Shown: positions 10,584 through 20,065 of the stretch, piece by piece
How positions within the stretch are numbered: the first letter of the stretch is position 1
Layout of the letters: each line of letters opens with the position of its first letter
Source of the DNA: an uncultured Alphaproteobacteria bacterium
GTDB taxonomy: Bacteria > Pseudomonadota > Alphaproteobacteria > HIMB59 > GCA-002718135
Reading direction: 5' to 3'
NCBI GenBank assembly: GCA_902623545.1
Contig: CACNUI010000002.1
Span: forward strand, 62,001-126,000
Length of the DNA: 64,000 nt
Translations under genes and position numbers: made by a program
Notes under the pieces: model-generated
What the model saw: only the letters and a program-made list of their open reading frames with translations
Databases searched by the model: none
What the model was told of the DNA's origin: nothing

Positions 10584-11326
10584 TAATTTTTAACACTCCC
10601 ATCTGTCTGATGTGAATGATCATGTTCATGTTGATAGAGTGATAAGGTAGCAGCATTATGTTCTCCAAATAATTCTATGTAGGAAGAATTTTTTACTATT
10701 GATTTAGGTGATCCAGAACAACAAATGTGACCATTTAAACAAATTACATGATCTGTTGCAGACATAACAAAATGGAGATCATGAGATATAAGAAGGATGC
10801 CACAATTTAATTTGGTACAAATTTCTTTTATAAGATTGTATAGAGCTATTTCTCCATTAAAATCTACTCCCTGCACAGGTTCATCTAAAACAAGTAGATC
10901 TGGTTTTTTAGCAATTGCTCTTGCGATTAAAACTCTCTGAAATTCTCCACCAGATAAGTTATGAATCTCATTGTATATTAAATGCTGAACCCCTGTTAAT
11001 TCTAGAGCTTCAATAATTTCATCTTTATTAATATGACTTGTTAGATTCATAAAATCTATAACTCTAAGTGGCATAGTCCAATCGATACTAATTTTTTGCG
11101 GAACATATGCCATTTTTGTTGAATAATTTTCAATTGAACCTTCATCTGATTTTAGAATATTAAGTGCCATTTTAGCGGTAGTTGTTTTTCCTGAGCCATT
11201 TGGGCCAATCAAGGTTACAATTTTGCCCTTATGAATTTCAAGAGAGATACCTTTTACAATCCATTTTGAAGATTTTTGGATACCGCAATCTTTTAATCTT
11301 ACCAATAAATTATTATTTTCGTTCAT
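10583..11326 (-). CDS. znuC: Zinc ABC transporter ATP-binding protein
   Basis: GPNGSGKTTTAK Walker A, LSGGEFQRVLIARAI, LLVLDEPVQGVD; His-rich C-terminus (HEHDHSHQ). Confidence 0.92.
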   Translation of the reverse strand: MNENNNLLVRLKDCGIQKSSKWIVKGISLEIHKGKIVTLIGPNGSGKTTTAKMALNILKSDEGSIENYSTKMAYVPQKISIDWTMPLRVIDFMNLTSHINKDEIIEALELTGVQHLIYNEIHNLSGGEFQRVLIARAIAKKPDLLVLDEPVQGVDFNGEIALYNLIKEICTKLNCGILLISHDLHFVMSATDHVICLNGHICCSGSPKSIVKNSSYIELFGEHNAATLSLYQHEHDHSHQTDGSVKN

Positions 11327-11348
11327 TTTTATATTTACAATCTAAAAT

Positions 11349-11366
11349 GTAATATTATAACATTAC
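11349..11366. promoter_or_regulatory. Zur-like operator GTAATATTATAACATTAC
   Basis: Near-perfect 18-bp palindrome (reverse complement GTAATGTTATAATATTAC) in the divergent znuC/znuA intergenic region; resembles proteobacterial Zur boxes (core ATGTTATAATATAAC). Confidence 0.8.
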
Positions 11367-11405
11367 GTTCATTAACAGACTTAATTATTAATAGGAACAT
11401 TTTTT

Positions 11406-12506
11406 ATGAGACAAAACAACATTTTTTTGATGCTTTTGAAAGTATTTTTCTTTTCATCAATTTTAGTTGCAACTTCAGCTGTAAGAGCAGAATTTAAAGT
11501 TGTAACTACAATTAAACCACTTCATTCACTAATTGCGAATGTAATGGATGGTGTAGGTCAACCAGCACTTATAATTGAAGGAAGTACTTCCCCCCATAGC
11601 TTTACATTAAAACCTTCTCATGCCAAGCTTTTAGAAGAAGCAGATATCATATTCTGGGTTGGTGAAAGTATAGAAACGTTCATGGAAAGACCTCTTGAGT
11701 CAATTGTCAAAAATGCAGAAGTTGTAGAGTTCATGGAAGTTGAAAGTATTAATAAATTGAAGTTTAGAGAAGAATCGATTTTTGAAGATCACGACGACCA
11801 TGATGATCACGACGACCATGATGATCACGATGACCATGATGATCACGATGACCATGACGACCATGACGACCACGATGATCACGATGACCATGATGATCAC
11901 GATGATCACGATGACCATGATGATCACGATGACCATGATGATCACGACGACCACGATGACCATGACGATCACAGTGGACACGATCACCACGGTCATGCAC
12001 ATGGTGAATTCGACGCTCACATTTGGCTAGATCCAATGAATGCAAAAGAAATGGTTCATGAAATTGCTCATGAGTTAAGTGATTTAGATCCTGCCAATAA
12101 AGAGAAATATGAAGCAAATGCTGATGCAACAATCAAAGCTTTAGACCAATTGATAAATGACGTTAGCAAGGATATTAATTCCGATGCAAAATTTGTCGTT
12201 TTCCATGACGCCTACCAGTACTTTGAAGAAAGATTTGATGTAAGAGCTGCAGGAGCTTTAACATTGAATACTGATGTTTTACCTGGTGCTAAACAGATTG
12301 CTGATATTCAAGATGTAATTAAGGATAGAGGAATAAAATGTATCTTCTCTGAACCTCAATTTAATCCAAAGATAATTACAACGATAGCTGAAGATATGAA
12401 TATCAAAACTGGAGTTTTTGATCCTTTAGGTGCTAACATTGATGCTGGTAAGTCACTTTACTTTACGTTGATTAGTAATCTTGGGGACGAGCTTAAAGGC
12501 TGTTAA
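11406..12506 (+). CDS. znuA: Zinc ABC transporter substrate-binding protein with expanded His/Asp loop
   Basis: TTIKPLHSLIANVMDGVG, AHIWLDPMNAKEM, VFHDAYQYFEERF; long HDD repeat followed by HSGHDHHGHAHG. Confidence 0.93.
   Translation: MRQNNIFLMLLKVFFFSSILVATSAVRAEFKVVTTIKPLHSLIANVMDGVGQPALIIEGSTSPHSFTLKPSHAKLLEEADIIFWVGESIETFMERPLESIVKNAEVVEFMEVESINKLKFREESIFEDHDDHDDHDDHDDHDDHDDHDDHDDHDDHDDHDDHDDHDDHDDHDDHDDHDDHDDHDDHDDHSGHDHHGHAHGEFDAHIWLDPMNAKEMVHEIAHELSDLDPANKEKYEANADATIKALDQLINDVSKDINSDAKFVVFHDAYQYFEERFDVRAAGALTLNTDVLPGAKQIADIQDVIKDRGIKCIFSEPQFNPKIITTIAEDMNIKTGVFDPLGANIDAGKSLYFTLISNLGDELKGC
11790..11972 (+). repeat. In-frame 9-bp tandem repeat encoding (His-Asp-Asp)x20 plus terminal His
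   Basis: Direct reading of CAY-GAY-GAY units from 11790 to 11972, with synonymous CAC/CAT and GAC/GAT variation between units. Confidence 0.97.
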
Positions 12507-12522
12507 TTTTTAATATTTAAAT

Positions 12523-12551
12523 AAATTCCACCTTGTATGAAGGTGGAATTT
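12523..12551 (+). other. Intergenic RNA hairpin after znuA (12-bp stem, 5-nt loop)
   Basis: AAATTCCACCTT-GTATG-AAGGTGGAATTT; no U-tract afterwards. Confidence 0.8.
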
Positions 12552-12577
12552 ATAGAACTAATTATAAGGAAATTGAT

Positions 12578-13549
12578 ATGGAAAATACTTCTCAGGTTCC
12601 AGTTACGGTTTTAACAGGTTTTCTTGGAGCTGGAAAAACAACACTTTTAAATCGAATTTTAACTGAACAACATGGACGGAAATACGCTGTCATTGTTAAT
12701 GAATTTGGTGAGCAGGGAATTGATAATGACCTTGTTGTTGATGCTGATGAAGAAGTATTTGAAATGAATAACGGGTGCATTTGTTGCACTGTTAGAGGTG
12801 ATTTAATTAGAATTCTAAGTGGTTTAATGAAACGTGCTGATAAACTAGATGCAATTATAGTTGAAACAACTGGTTTAGCTGATCCAGCCCCAGTTGCTCA
12901 GACATTTTTTGTTGATCAAGATGTTGCTGATCGCACAAAATTAGATGCAATTGTTACAGTTGCCGATGCTGTTCATCTAAGTTCTCAATTAGTCGATCAT
13001 CATGAAGCAGAAGAACAAATTGCTTTTGCTGATGTAATTTTACTAAATAAAGTTGAACTTGTTGAAGATAATGACATTGTGAAAGTTAATGATCGTATAA
13101 GAAAAATTAACCCTTTTGCAAAGATTATTAAAACAACACGTTGTGATGCACCTCTTGATGAAATCGTAGGCTTAAATGCATTTAGTCTAGATAGAGTATT
13201 AGATATTGAACCTGACTTTCTTGAATCAGATCATGATCATGAACATGATGATGATGTTACTAGTCTATCCTTTGTATCTGATACACCATTAGACATGGAT
13301 AAGTTTCAAGATTGGTTTGGAAATTTACTGAGGACTAAGGGTCAGGATATTCTTCGATCAAAAGGAATTTTGAACTTTAAAGGTGAAGAAGAGCGATATG
13401 TATTTCAAGGAGTGCATATGCTTATGGATGCCTCACCAATGGGACCTTGGCCCAAAGGAAAAAATAGAAGTTCTCGAGTAGTATTTATTGGTCGTGATCT
13501 TGATAATATGAATCTTAAGGAAGGCTTTGAAAATTGTAAATCAGCATGA
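12578..13549 (+). CDS. CobW/COG0523 GTPase, putative zinc metallochaperone; start revised from 12533 to 12578
   Basis: [18 protein letters not shown] Walker [14 protein letters not shown] (CxCC), DHDHEHDDD linker; start at MENTSQ preceded by AAGGA, whereas the 12533 start lies inside a hairpin. Confidence 0.9.
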   Translation: MENTSQVPVTVLTGFLGAGKTTLLNRILTEQHGRKYAVIVNEFGEQGIDNDLVVDADEEVFEMNNGCICCTVRGDLIRILSGLMKRADKLDAIIVETTGLADPAPVAQTFFVDQDVADRTKLDAIVTVADAVHLSSQLVDHHEAEEQIAFADVILLNKVELVEDNDIVKVNDRIRKINPFAKIIKTTRCDAPLDEIVGLNAFSLDRVLDIEPDFLESDHDHEHDDDVTSLSFVSDTPLDMDKFQDWFGNLLRTKGQDILRSKGILNFKGEEERYVFQGVHMLMDASPMGPWPKGKNRSSRVVFIGRDLDNMNLKEGFENCKSA

Positions 13550-14583
13550 ACGCTGATTTAGAAAAACTTCAGGAAACAAATAAAACTGAACTTGAAAGAA
13601 GAGGTTCAATTTTTAATATTGGAGCCCCAGCTACAGAAGCGGTTACAACTCGTGATCAAATAGCGGTAGGATTTGGAGACGGCACTGTAAGATTTTTTCA
13701 ATCTGGATCTGATCCTAAAACTGTTAAAGCACATAAGGGTGTAGTGTTGAGTATGACAAATTATGAAGATCATGTGTTAACGGGAGGAGACGATGGACGT
13801 TTTCTAAAAATATCATCTGATGGAAATATTGAAGAAATTTTTAATTTTGGTTCAAAGTGGGTTGACTGTGTAGCTTCCCACAAAGATACTAAAGTTTGTT
13901 CATCAGGAAAGACTGTTTATATTTGGACAAAAAACAAAGATAAACCACAAACTTTAGAGCATCAAAGTACTGTTGCTGGATTAGCATTTGATAATAAAGG
14001 TAAGCGTCTTGCGGTCTCAAGATACGGTGGAGTAACAGTGTGGAAACTTAATAATAATAAATGGACAGCCTCAAATTATACCTGGAAAGGATCGCATGGA
14101 ACTGTAACGTTTAGCCCAGATACAAAATATATTGTAACTGCAATGCAAGAAAATCAAATTCATGGTTGGCGCATAAACGACAAAGCGGATTTAGCAATGA
14201 GAGGTTATCCATCAAAAATTAAAAGTTTTACTTGGGTTGGTGATACACCGTATTTGGTAACATCTGGATCCAGTGATGCAGTTTGCTGGCCATTTGATGG
14301 TAAAGAAGGACCAATGGGGAGAAAGCCAATTGTTGTTGCAAACGGTGGTAAAGAACTTGCAACATTTGTTAAAGCACTTAATGGAGAAAAAGCTGTTTTC
14401 ACTGGTTTTACAGATGGGTCAGTTTTATTAGCAGAAATTGATGAAAGTAAAAAACCAATTATGATTAGAAGTTCAACAGGTGCAGAAGTTTCAACAATAG
14501 CTATATCTAGTGATAACTCACAAATATTAATTGGCGATATGAAAGGTTCTATTCTTTTATCATCCTTATGGGCAGACAATTAA
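13546..14583 (+). CDS. WD40/beta-propeller repeat protein in the zinc locus
   Basis: Repeated WD-like units ([50 protein letters not shown]); overlaps the COG0523 stop codon. Confidence 0.8.
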   Translation: MNADLEKLQETNKTELERRGSIFNIGAPATEAVTTRDQIAVGFGDGTVRFFQSGSDPKTVKAHKGVVLSMTNYEDHVLTGGDDGRFLKISSDGNIEEIFNFGSKWVDCVASHKDTKVCSSGKTVYIWTKNKDKPQTLEHQSTVAGLAFDNKGKRLAVSRYGGVTVWKLNNNKWTASNYTWKGSHGTVTFSPDTKYIVTAMQENQIHGWRINDKADLAMRGYPSKIKSFTWVGDTPYLVTSGSSDAVCWPFDGKEGPMGRKPIVVANGGKELATFVKALNGEKAVFTGFTDGSVLLAEIDESKKPIMIRSSTGAEVSTIAISSDNSQILIGDMKGSILLSSLWADN

Positions 14584-14593
14584 GAGAGAAAAT

Positions 14594-14848
14594 ATGTTTA
14601 ATCGTAAAACTCAAAATGTTGAAAAAATAAGAAATCTCAAAAATTTAATTTCCAAGAAATATAAATTACCAGAAAATACTATAATAAGTATTGCTGAGCT
14701 CAGTTGTCATGAACCTGATTGTCCACCAATTGAAACTGTAATTACTGCAAGAAATGAAGACGGATCAATGAAAAATTGGCGAGTCGCAAAATCAATAGAA
14801 GAAATAGAGGAGTCAGATATTAATAATCTAACAAATCACACTCATTAA
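14594..14848 (+). CDS. Small conserved-looking hypothetical protein at the end of the zinc operon
   Basis: 84-aa ORF 10 bp after the WD40 gene; contains ELSCHEPDCPPIETV (Cys/His cluster). Confidence 0.6.
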   Translation: MFNRKTQNVEKIRNLKNLISKKYKLPENTIISIAELSCHEPDCPPIETVITARNEDGSMKNWRVAKSIEEIEESDINNLTNHTH

Positions 14849-14871
14849 GTTATTAAATTTAAAATAATTTA

Positions 14872-14955
14872 TTAACAGCAATCTCCACCTTCACAAGTAC
14901 AGCAACAGCTACAACTGCATCCACACTTTGGTGGGTTTGGATTTTGATTTTTCAT
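14872..14955 (-). CDS. 27-aa cysteine-rich mini-protein (metallothionein-like), not in ORF track
   Basis: Manual minus-strand translation: MKNQNPNPPKCGCSCSCCCTCEGGDCC*; 9 Cys of 27; AGG-containing SD-like sequence upstream (TATAGGTATTATT-ATG). Confidence 0.6.
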   Translation of the reverse strand: MKNQNPNPPKCGCSCSCCCTCEGGDCC

Positions 14956-14998
14956 AATAATACCTATATCTATATCTGAATAATTTTTAAACAAATTA

Positions 14999-15856
14999 AT
15001 GAGAAAAATAATAGAAATTAAAGAGTGTATGAAGACTTTTGAGGGTGACGGGATACCTGTAACGAGAGCTTTCCCTGTACCCGGAATGAGAGAAAATGAT
15101 CCATTTCTTCTTTTTGATCATTTCGGCCCAATTAATTATGAGCCAGGAGGTGCAACTGGTGTACCAGCACATCCTCATTGTGGATTTGAGGCAATTACTT
15201 ATATGCTTGGTGGTGAAGTAGAGCATAGAGACTCATTTGGAGGACAAGCAGAAATTGAAACTGGTGATGTACAATGGATGACAACTGGATCAGGTTTAAT
15301 CCACTCTGAATTAGTAACAGAAAAATTTAAGAAGAGTGGTGGTATCATGCAAGGATTACAAATTTGGGTAAACCTTCCACAAAAAAATAAAAAAGTTAAA
15401 CCTTGGTACCAACATATTAAAAGAAACACTATTCCAACATTATCTGAAAATACAAATATAGAAATTAAAGTTCTTGTGGGTGAAATAAATGGAACCAAAT
15501 CCAAAGTTCAAACATATTCACCTGTATCAATATTTGATATTCAATTTTCAAAACCAGATATGACAAAGTTTAATGTTGATAAAGAACAAAATCTTATGAT
15601 CTATATTATCGATGGTCAATTACAATTTAATGAGGAAAATAAAATCGCTAATAAAGGTGATATGATTTACTTTGATCAGTCAAGTGATGAGATTCAACTT
15701 ACATCAATATCAGAAAAAGGATCCTACCTAGTTTTAGCAGGTAAGCCGCTTAAAGAACCTGTAGCACGTTATGGTCCTTTTGTGGCAAATTCTGAAGGAG
15801 AAATTAAACAAGCAATGATGGACTATCAAGAAGGAAAGATGGGAAGCTTAGCTTAA
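14999..15856 (+). CDS. Pirin family protein
   Basis: DPFLLFDHFGP, HPHCGFEAITYMLGGEVEHRDSFGG, SGLIHSEL. Confidence 0.92.
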   Translation: MRKIIEIKECMKTFEGDGIPVTRAFPVPGMRENDPFLLFDHFGPINYEPGGATGVPAHPHCGFEAITYMLGGEVEHRDSFGGQAEIETGDVQWMTTGSGLIHSELVTEKFKKSGGIMQGLQIWVNLPQKNKKVKPWYQHIKRNTIPTLSENTNIEIKVLVGEINGTKSKVQTYSPVSIFDIQFSKPDMTKFNVDKEQNLMIYIIDGQLQFNEENKIANKGDMIYFDQSSDEIQLTSISEKGSYLVLAGKPLKEPVARYGPFVANSEGEIKQAMMDYQEGKMGSLA

Positions 15857-16299
15857 GTTAATTGACGTAACATTTCACCAGCTACAATAGCAACTGAACT
15901 ACTAAGATTAATCGATCTAGGCCCCTTTATCATTGGAATTGTTAATCTTTCATCGACAGAGCTATGAACAAAATCAGGTGCTCCTGCACTTTCTCTACCA
16001 AATAAAATAATATCATTTGATTGAAATTTATAATCGAAATAACTTTTTTTAGTTTTTGTTGTTAGAAGAACGAGTCGATATGAATTATCTTTTGACCAAT
16101 CATAAAATTTTTCCCAACTTAAATGTTTTTTTAATTCTAGATAATCATAGTAATCCATTGATGCTCTTTTTAATCTTTTATCATCAATCACAAAGCCCGC
16201 CGGTTCAATTATATCCACTGGTATTCCAAGACAGGCACCTAGCCTAAATATGTTTCCTGCATTTTGTGGTATGTCCGGTTCAAATAGAGCAATTCTCAT
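15853..16299 (-). CDS. trmL: tRNA (cytidine(34)-2'-O)-methyltransferase, SpoU family
   Basis: PDIPQNAGNIFRLGACLG, LFGRESAGAP, INLSSSVAIV. Confidence 0.9.
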   Translation of the reverse strand: MRIALFEPDIPQNAGNIFRLGACLGIPVDIIEPAGFVIDDKRLKRASMDYYDYLELKKHLSWEKFYDWSKDNSYRLVLLTTKTKKSYFDYKFQSNDIILFGRESAGAPDFVHSSVDERLTIPMIKGPRSINLSSSVAIVAGEMLRQLT

Positions 16300-16394
16300 G
16301 TTTTTTTACTATATTATTTTATTACTTGCGTCACGCTGGCACATATTTAAAGAGTATTTTTTTAAGTAATTAAGATATAAGAAATTCATAATAA

Positions 16395-16922
16395 ATGGCT
16401 AAAAAACCCGATAATAAGAGAAGAGATTTCCTGCAACTTAGCACTGTAACGCTTGGTGCTGTAGGAACAGCTGCTTTCATATGGCCATTTCTAAAAAGTA
16501 TGAGTCCAGCAGAAGATACATTAGCTGCAGGATCAACCGAAGTAGATATTAGTGCTATTGAAGAAGGTCAAAGTATAACAATCAAATGGCGAGGGAAACC
16601 TGTTTTTATTAAGAAAAGAACAAAAGATGAGATTGATGCAGCAAAAATGGTTCAAGCTTCTGACTTAAGAGATCCACAAGATGATGCAGATAGAGTACAA
16701 AAGGAAGAATGGTTAGTTTTAGTGGGAGTATGTACACACTTAGGTTGTGTTCCACTTGGTCAAAAGGTTTCTGATATGAAAGGTGAGTACGATGGTTGGT
16801 ACTGTCCATGTCATGGTTCACATTACGATACATCAGGCAGAATAAGAAAAGGCCCAGCACCAAAAAACTTGGACGTTCCGCCCTATACCTTTTTAAATGA
16901 TACTACTATAAAGATTGGATAA
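16395..16922 (+). CDS. petA: Ubiquinol-cytochrome c reductase Rieske iron-sulfur subunit
   Basis: CTHLGC and CPCHGSHYD motifs; N-terminal RRDFLQL TAT-like signal. Confidence 0.96.
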   Translation: MAKKPDNKRRDFLQLSTVTLGAVGTAAFIWPFLKSMSPAEDTLAAGSTEVDISAIEEGQSITIKWRGKPVFIKKRTKDEIDAAKMVQASDLRDPQDDADRVQKEEWLVLVGVCTHLGCVPLGQKVSDMKGEYDGWYCPCHGSHYDTSGRIRKGPAPKNLDVPPYTFLNDTTIKIG

Positions 16923-16924
16923 TT

Positions 16925-18217
16925 ATGGATCAAAATAGAAAAGTACATCAATTTAAAAATCCTGTTCTAAACTGGATTGAATTTCGTTTACCAATAATTT
17001 CGTATTTCAAAAAAGAATACGGCGATTATCCAATGCCAAAGAATTGTAATTATTTCTGGAGCTTTGGAGCATTAGCAACAATTACACTTATCACAATGAT
17101 TGTAAGTGGAATTTTTCTTGCAATGAATTATACCCCACACACTGATATGGCTTTTGATAGCGTTGAGAGAATAATGCGAGATGTCAATTATGGTTGGTTG
17201 ATGCGATATATTCATTCTAACGGTGCAGCCTTTTTCTTTATCATTGTTTACATTCATATAGTAAGAGCAATGTATTTTGGTTCCTACAAATATCCAAGAG
17301 AACTTAATTGGATTTTAGGTGTATTCATATTTCTTTTAATGATGGCAACTTCTTTCCTAGGATACACTTTACCTTGGGGGCAAATGTCTTATTGGGGAGC
17401 AACAGTTATAACCAATTTATTTAGCGCTATACCAATCATTGGCGACGGATTAAAAACATGGCTTCTTGGTGACTATAATGTTGGAAATGCAACTTTAAAT
17501 CGTTTCTTTGCACTTCATTATGTTTTACCTTTTGTTATTTTTGGTGTTGTTGGGTTACATGTTGCTGCTGTTCACGTTCATGGATCAAACAATCCTGATG
17601 GTATTGATATCAAAACTAAAAACGACTCGGTAAATTTTTTCCCGTATATGTTAATTAAAGATACAGTGGCTATGTGTGCTTTTGGTGTTGCTATATCTGC
17701 AGTAATATTCTTTGGGCCAAATCTAATGGCTGAAGTTGATAACTATATTCCAGCAGATCCACTTGTCACTCCAGCTCACATTGTTCCAAATTGGTATCTT
17801 GCACCTTTTTATGCAATTTTAAGAGCAGTGCCTGATAAACTAGGAGGAGTTCTTCTTATGTTTGGTGCGATTGTAATTCTGTTTGTTCTGCCTTGGTTAG
17901 ATAGATCAAAAGTAAGAAGTTGTAATTATAGACCAATATATAAATGGTTTATGATGGGTTTTTTCGTTAACTTCTTCGCATTAGGGTATGTTGGTATGCT
18001 TCCTGCTGAAGGTTTATATCTTTTAATTGCAAGAATTGGCTTGCTTTACTATTTTGGTTTTTTCTTCATCATTACACCATTTGTTGGATGGATAGAGAAG
18101 CCAAGTAAGTTGCCACTTAGTATTAGTGATGTTTATGCTAAAAACATCGCCCCTAATATTGGTGGAGGAGAAAAGGGGATGCCTTCACCAGCAATGCAAA
18201 AAGATACAAATCTATAA
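16925..18217 (+). CDS. petB: Cytochrome b of bc1 complex
   Basis: Typical cytochrome b helices (GYTLPWGQMSYWGATVITNLFSAIP). Confidence 0.97.
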   Translation: MDQNRKVHQFKNPVLNWIEFRLPIISYFKKEYGDYPMPKNCNYFWSFGALATITLITMIVSGIFLAMNYTPHTDMAFDSVERIMRDVNYGWLMRYIHSNGAAFFFIIVYIHIVRAMYFGSYKYPRELNWILGVFIFLLMMATSFLGYTLPWGQMSYWGATVITNLFSAIPIIGDGLKTWLLGDYNVGNATLNRFFALHYVLPFVIFGVVGLHVAAVHVHGSNNPDGIDIKTKNDSVNFFPYMLIKDTVAMCAFGVAISAVIFFGPNLMAEVDNYIPADPLVTPAHIVPNWYLAPFYAILRAVPDKLGGVLLMFGAIVILFVLPWLDRSKVRSCNYRPIYKWFMMGFFVNFFALGYVGMLPAEGLYLLIARIGLLYYFGFFFIITPFVGWIEKPSKLPLSISDVYAKNIAPNIGGGEKGMPSPAMQKDTNL

Positions 18218-18966
18218 TGCGCCTATTACTTATTATTTTTCTATTCTTCTCTTCAAATATATTTGCCGCAGAAATGAGTACAGAAAAAATGCCAAAACAT
18301 GATTGGTCTTTTAAAGGATTTACCGGAACCTTTGATAGAGCTGCAATTCAAAGAGGTTATAAAGTCTATAGAGAAGTGTGTGCTGGGTGTCATTCAATGA
18401 AACTGTTATATTATAGAGATCTTATTGATGTTGGTTTTTCTGAAGCTCAAGTAAAAGTAATTGCTTCTGAATATACTGTTTTAGATGGCCCAAACGATGA
18501 TGGCGAAATGTTTGAAAGACCAGCAAGACCAGCAGACAGATTTGTTAATCCATACGCTAATGATAATGAAGCAAGAGCAAATAATAATGGAGCTTATCCT
18601 CCAGATTTAAGTGTAATTACAAAAGCTAGAAAATATGGAGTTGATTATATTTACAACCTTCTTTTAGGTTATGTTGAACCGCCAAAAGGGATGGAGGTTG
18701 GTAATGGAATGTATTACAATAAATGGATGGCTGGGAATCAAATAGCTATGCCAGCACCTATAGCCGATGGAAGTGTAGATTATGATGATGGAACAGATAA
18801 CAACGCACAACAATTATCAGCTGATGTAACACATTTTCTTCATTGGGCTGCTGAACCAGAAATGGAAGAAAGAAAAAATTTAGGAATTAAAGTAATATTA
18901 TTCTTTATTATTTTAGGAACGATTGTGTATTTAGCAAAAAATAGACTTTGGCGAGACGTTACTTAG
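18217..18966 (+). CDS. petC: Cytochrome c1
   Basis: CAGCH haem site, PPDLSVITKAR, C-terminal TM anchor. Confidence 0.95.
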   Translation: MRLLLIIFLFFSSNIFAAEMSTEKMPKHDWSFKGFTGTFDRAAIQRGYKVYREVCAGCHSMKLLYYRDLIDVGFSEAQVKVIASEYTVLDGPNDDGEMFERPARPADRFVNPYANDNEARANNNGAYPPDLSVITKARKYGVDYIYNLLLGYVEPPKGMEVGNGMYYNKWMAGNQIAMPAPIADGSVDYDDGTDNNAQQLSADVTHFLHWAAEPEMEERKNLGIKVILFFIILGTIVYLAKNRLWRDVT

Positions 18967-20063
18967 ACATTAAATAAAAAATTCATTATATCACCATCTT
19001 TGACGATATAATCCTTACCTTCCTGCCTTAACTTACCTGAGTCTCTGCTCCCAGCATCACCATTATTTTCTATATAATCGTTATAAGACACAGTTTCTGC
19101 TCTAATAAATCCTTTTTCAAAATCAGTGTGAATTTTTCCAGCAGCTTGAGGTGCAAGTGTTTCTTTTTTTATTGTCCATGATCTTGTTTCTTTTGGACCA
19201 CATGTAAAATAGTTTATCAAACCTAAAAGTTCATATCCTGATTTTATAACCTTATTCAATGTTGTTTGATCTAAATTAAGTTCTTTTAGAAATTCAAGTT
19301 TTTCTTCTTCATTATCTAATTCTGCTATTTGTGCTTCTATTGATGCAGAGATTAAAACTACAGAATGATTATTTTTTTTAGCAAACTCGATGACTTTTTT
19401 TGATAACTCGTTTCCAGTGTGAATAGATTCTTCATCTACATTACATATGTACATAGTAGGCTTTAGACTAATTAAGTTAAGACTATTTACAAAGTCAATT
19501 TCATTACTAGCGAATTCATCAATCTTTAAGATACTATTAGCATCTAGCATTTGTAAGATTTTATTTATTATATCGAATTGATCTTTAGCTTCTTTATCAT
19601 TTGCTTTTAATTTTTTTTCTAAACTAGTTTTTTTATTATTTAAGCTTTCAAGATCAGCCAATTGTAATTCTAAATTTATTGTTCCAATATCATCTAATGG
19701 ATCAATTTTTGATGATACATGAGTAATGTTAGTATCTTCAAAGCATCTAACAACATGTGCTATTGCATCAACTTCTCTTACATGCCCTAAAAATTTATTT
19801 CCTAAACCTTCTCCTTGTGAGGCTCCTTTTACTAATCCTGCAATATCAACAAAATCCATGAAAGAAGGGATTATTTTTTCACTCTTTCCAATGATTGCAA
19901 GTTTGTCTAATCTGTCATCGGGCACTGCAACTCTTCCTATATTTGGTTCTATAGTTGCAAATGGATAATTTGCAGCTTCCGCTTTATTTGATTGGGTAAG
20001 TGCATTGAATAAAGTGGATTTACCAACATTTGGTAATCCAACTATCCCGCACTTAAATCCCAT
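18963..20063 (-). CDS. ychF: Redox-regulated ATPase YchF
   Basis: GIVGLPNVGKSTLFNALT, TGS-like C-terminal domain with FFTCGPKETRSW. Confidence 0.95.
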   Translation of the reverse strand: MGFKCGIVGLPNVGKSTLFNALTQSNKAEAANYPFATIEPNIGRVAVPDDRLDKLAIIGKSEKIIPSFMDFVDIAGLVKGASQGEGLGNKFLGHVREVDAIAHVVRCFEDTNITHVSSKIDPLDDIGTINLELQLADLESLNNKKTSLEKKLKANDKEAKDQFDIINKILQMLDANSILKIDEFASNEIDFVNSLNLISLKPTMYICNVDEESIHTGNELSKKVIEFAKKNNHSVVLISASIEAQIAELDNEEEKLEFLKELNLDQTTLNKVIKSGYELLGLINYFTCGPKETRSWTIKKETLAPQAAGKIHTDFEKGFIRAETVSYNDYIENNGDAGSRDSGKLRQEGKDYIVKDGDIMNFLFNV

Positions 20064-20065
20064 AA

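Noticed and set aside
11790-11972. Possible CRISPR-like or non-coding tandem array
   Set aside because: The period is 9 bp, in frame and codon-structured within znuA, with no spacers; it is a protein-coding repeat.
11700-12132. Minus-strand ORFs 11700..12020 and 11764..12132 and plus-strand ORF 11782..12030 with repetitive Met/Ile/Val/His/Arg sequence
   Set aside because: They are alternative-frame readings of the HDD-coding repeat in znuA; low-complexity translation and full overlap with a well-supported CDS.
14205-14579. Minus-strand 124-aa ORF antisense to the WD40 gene
   Set aside because: Shadow ORF; no domain or promoter/RBS support.
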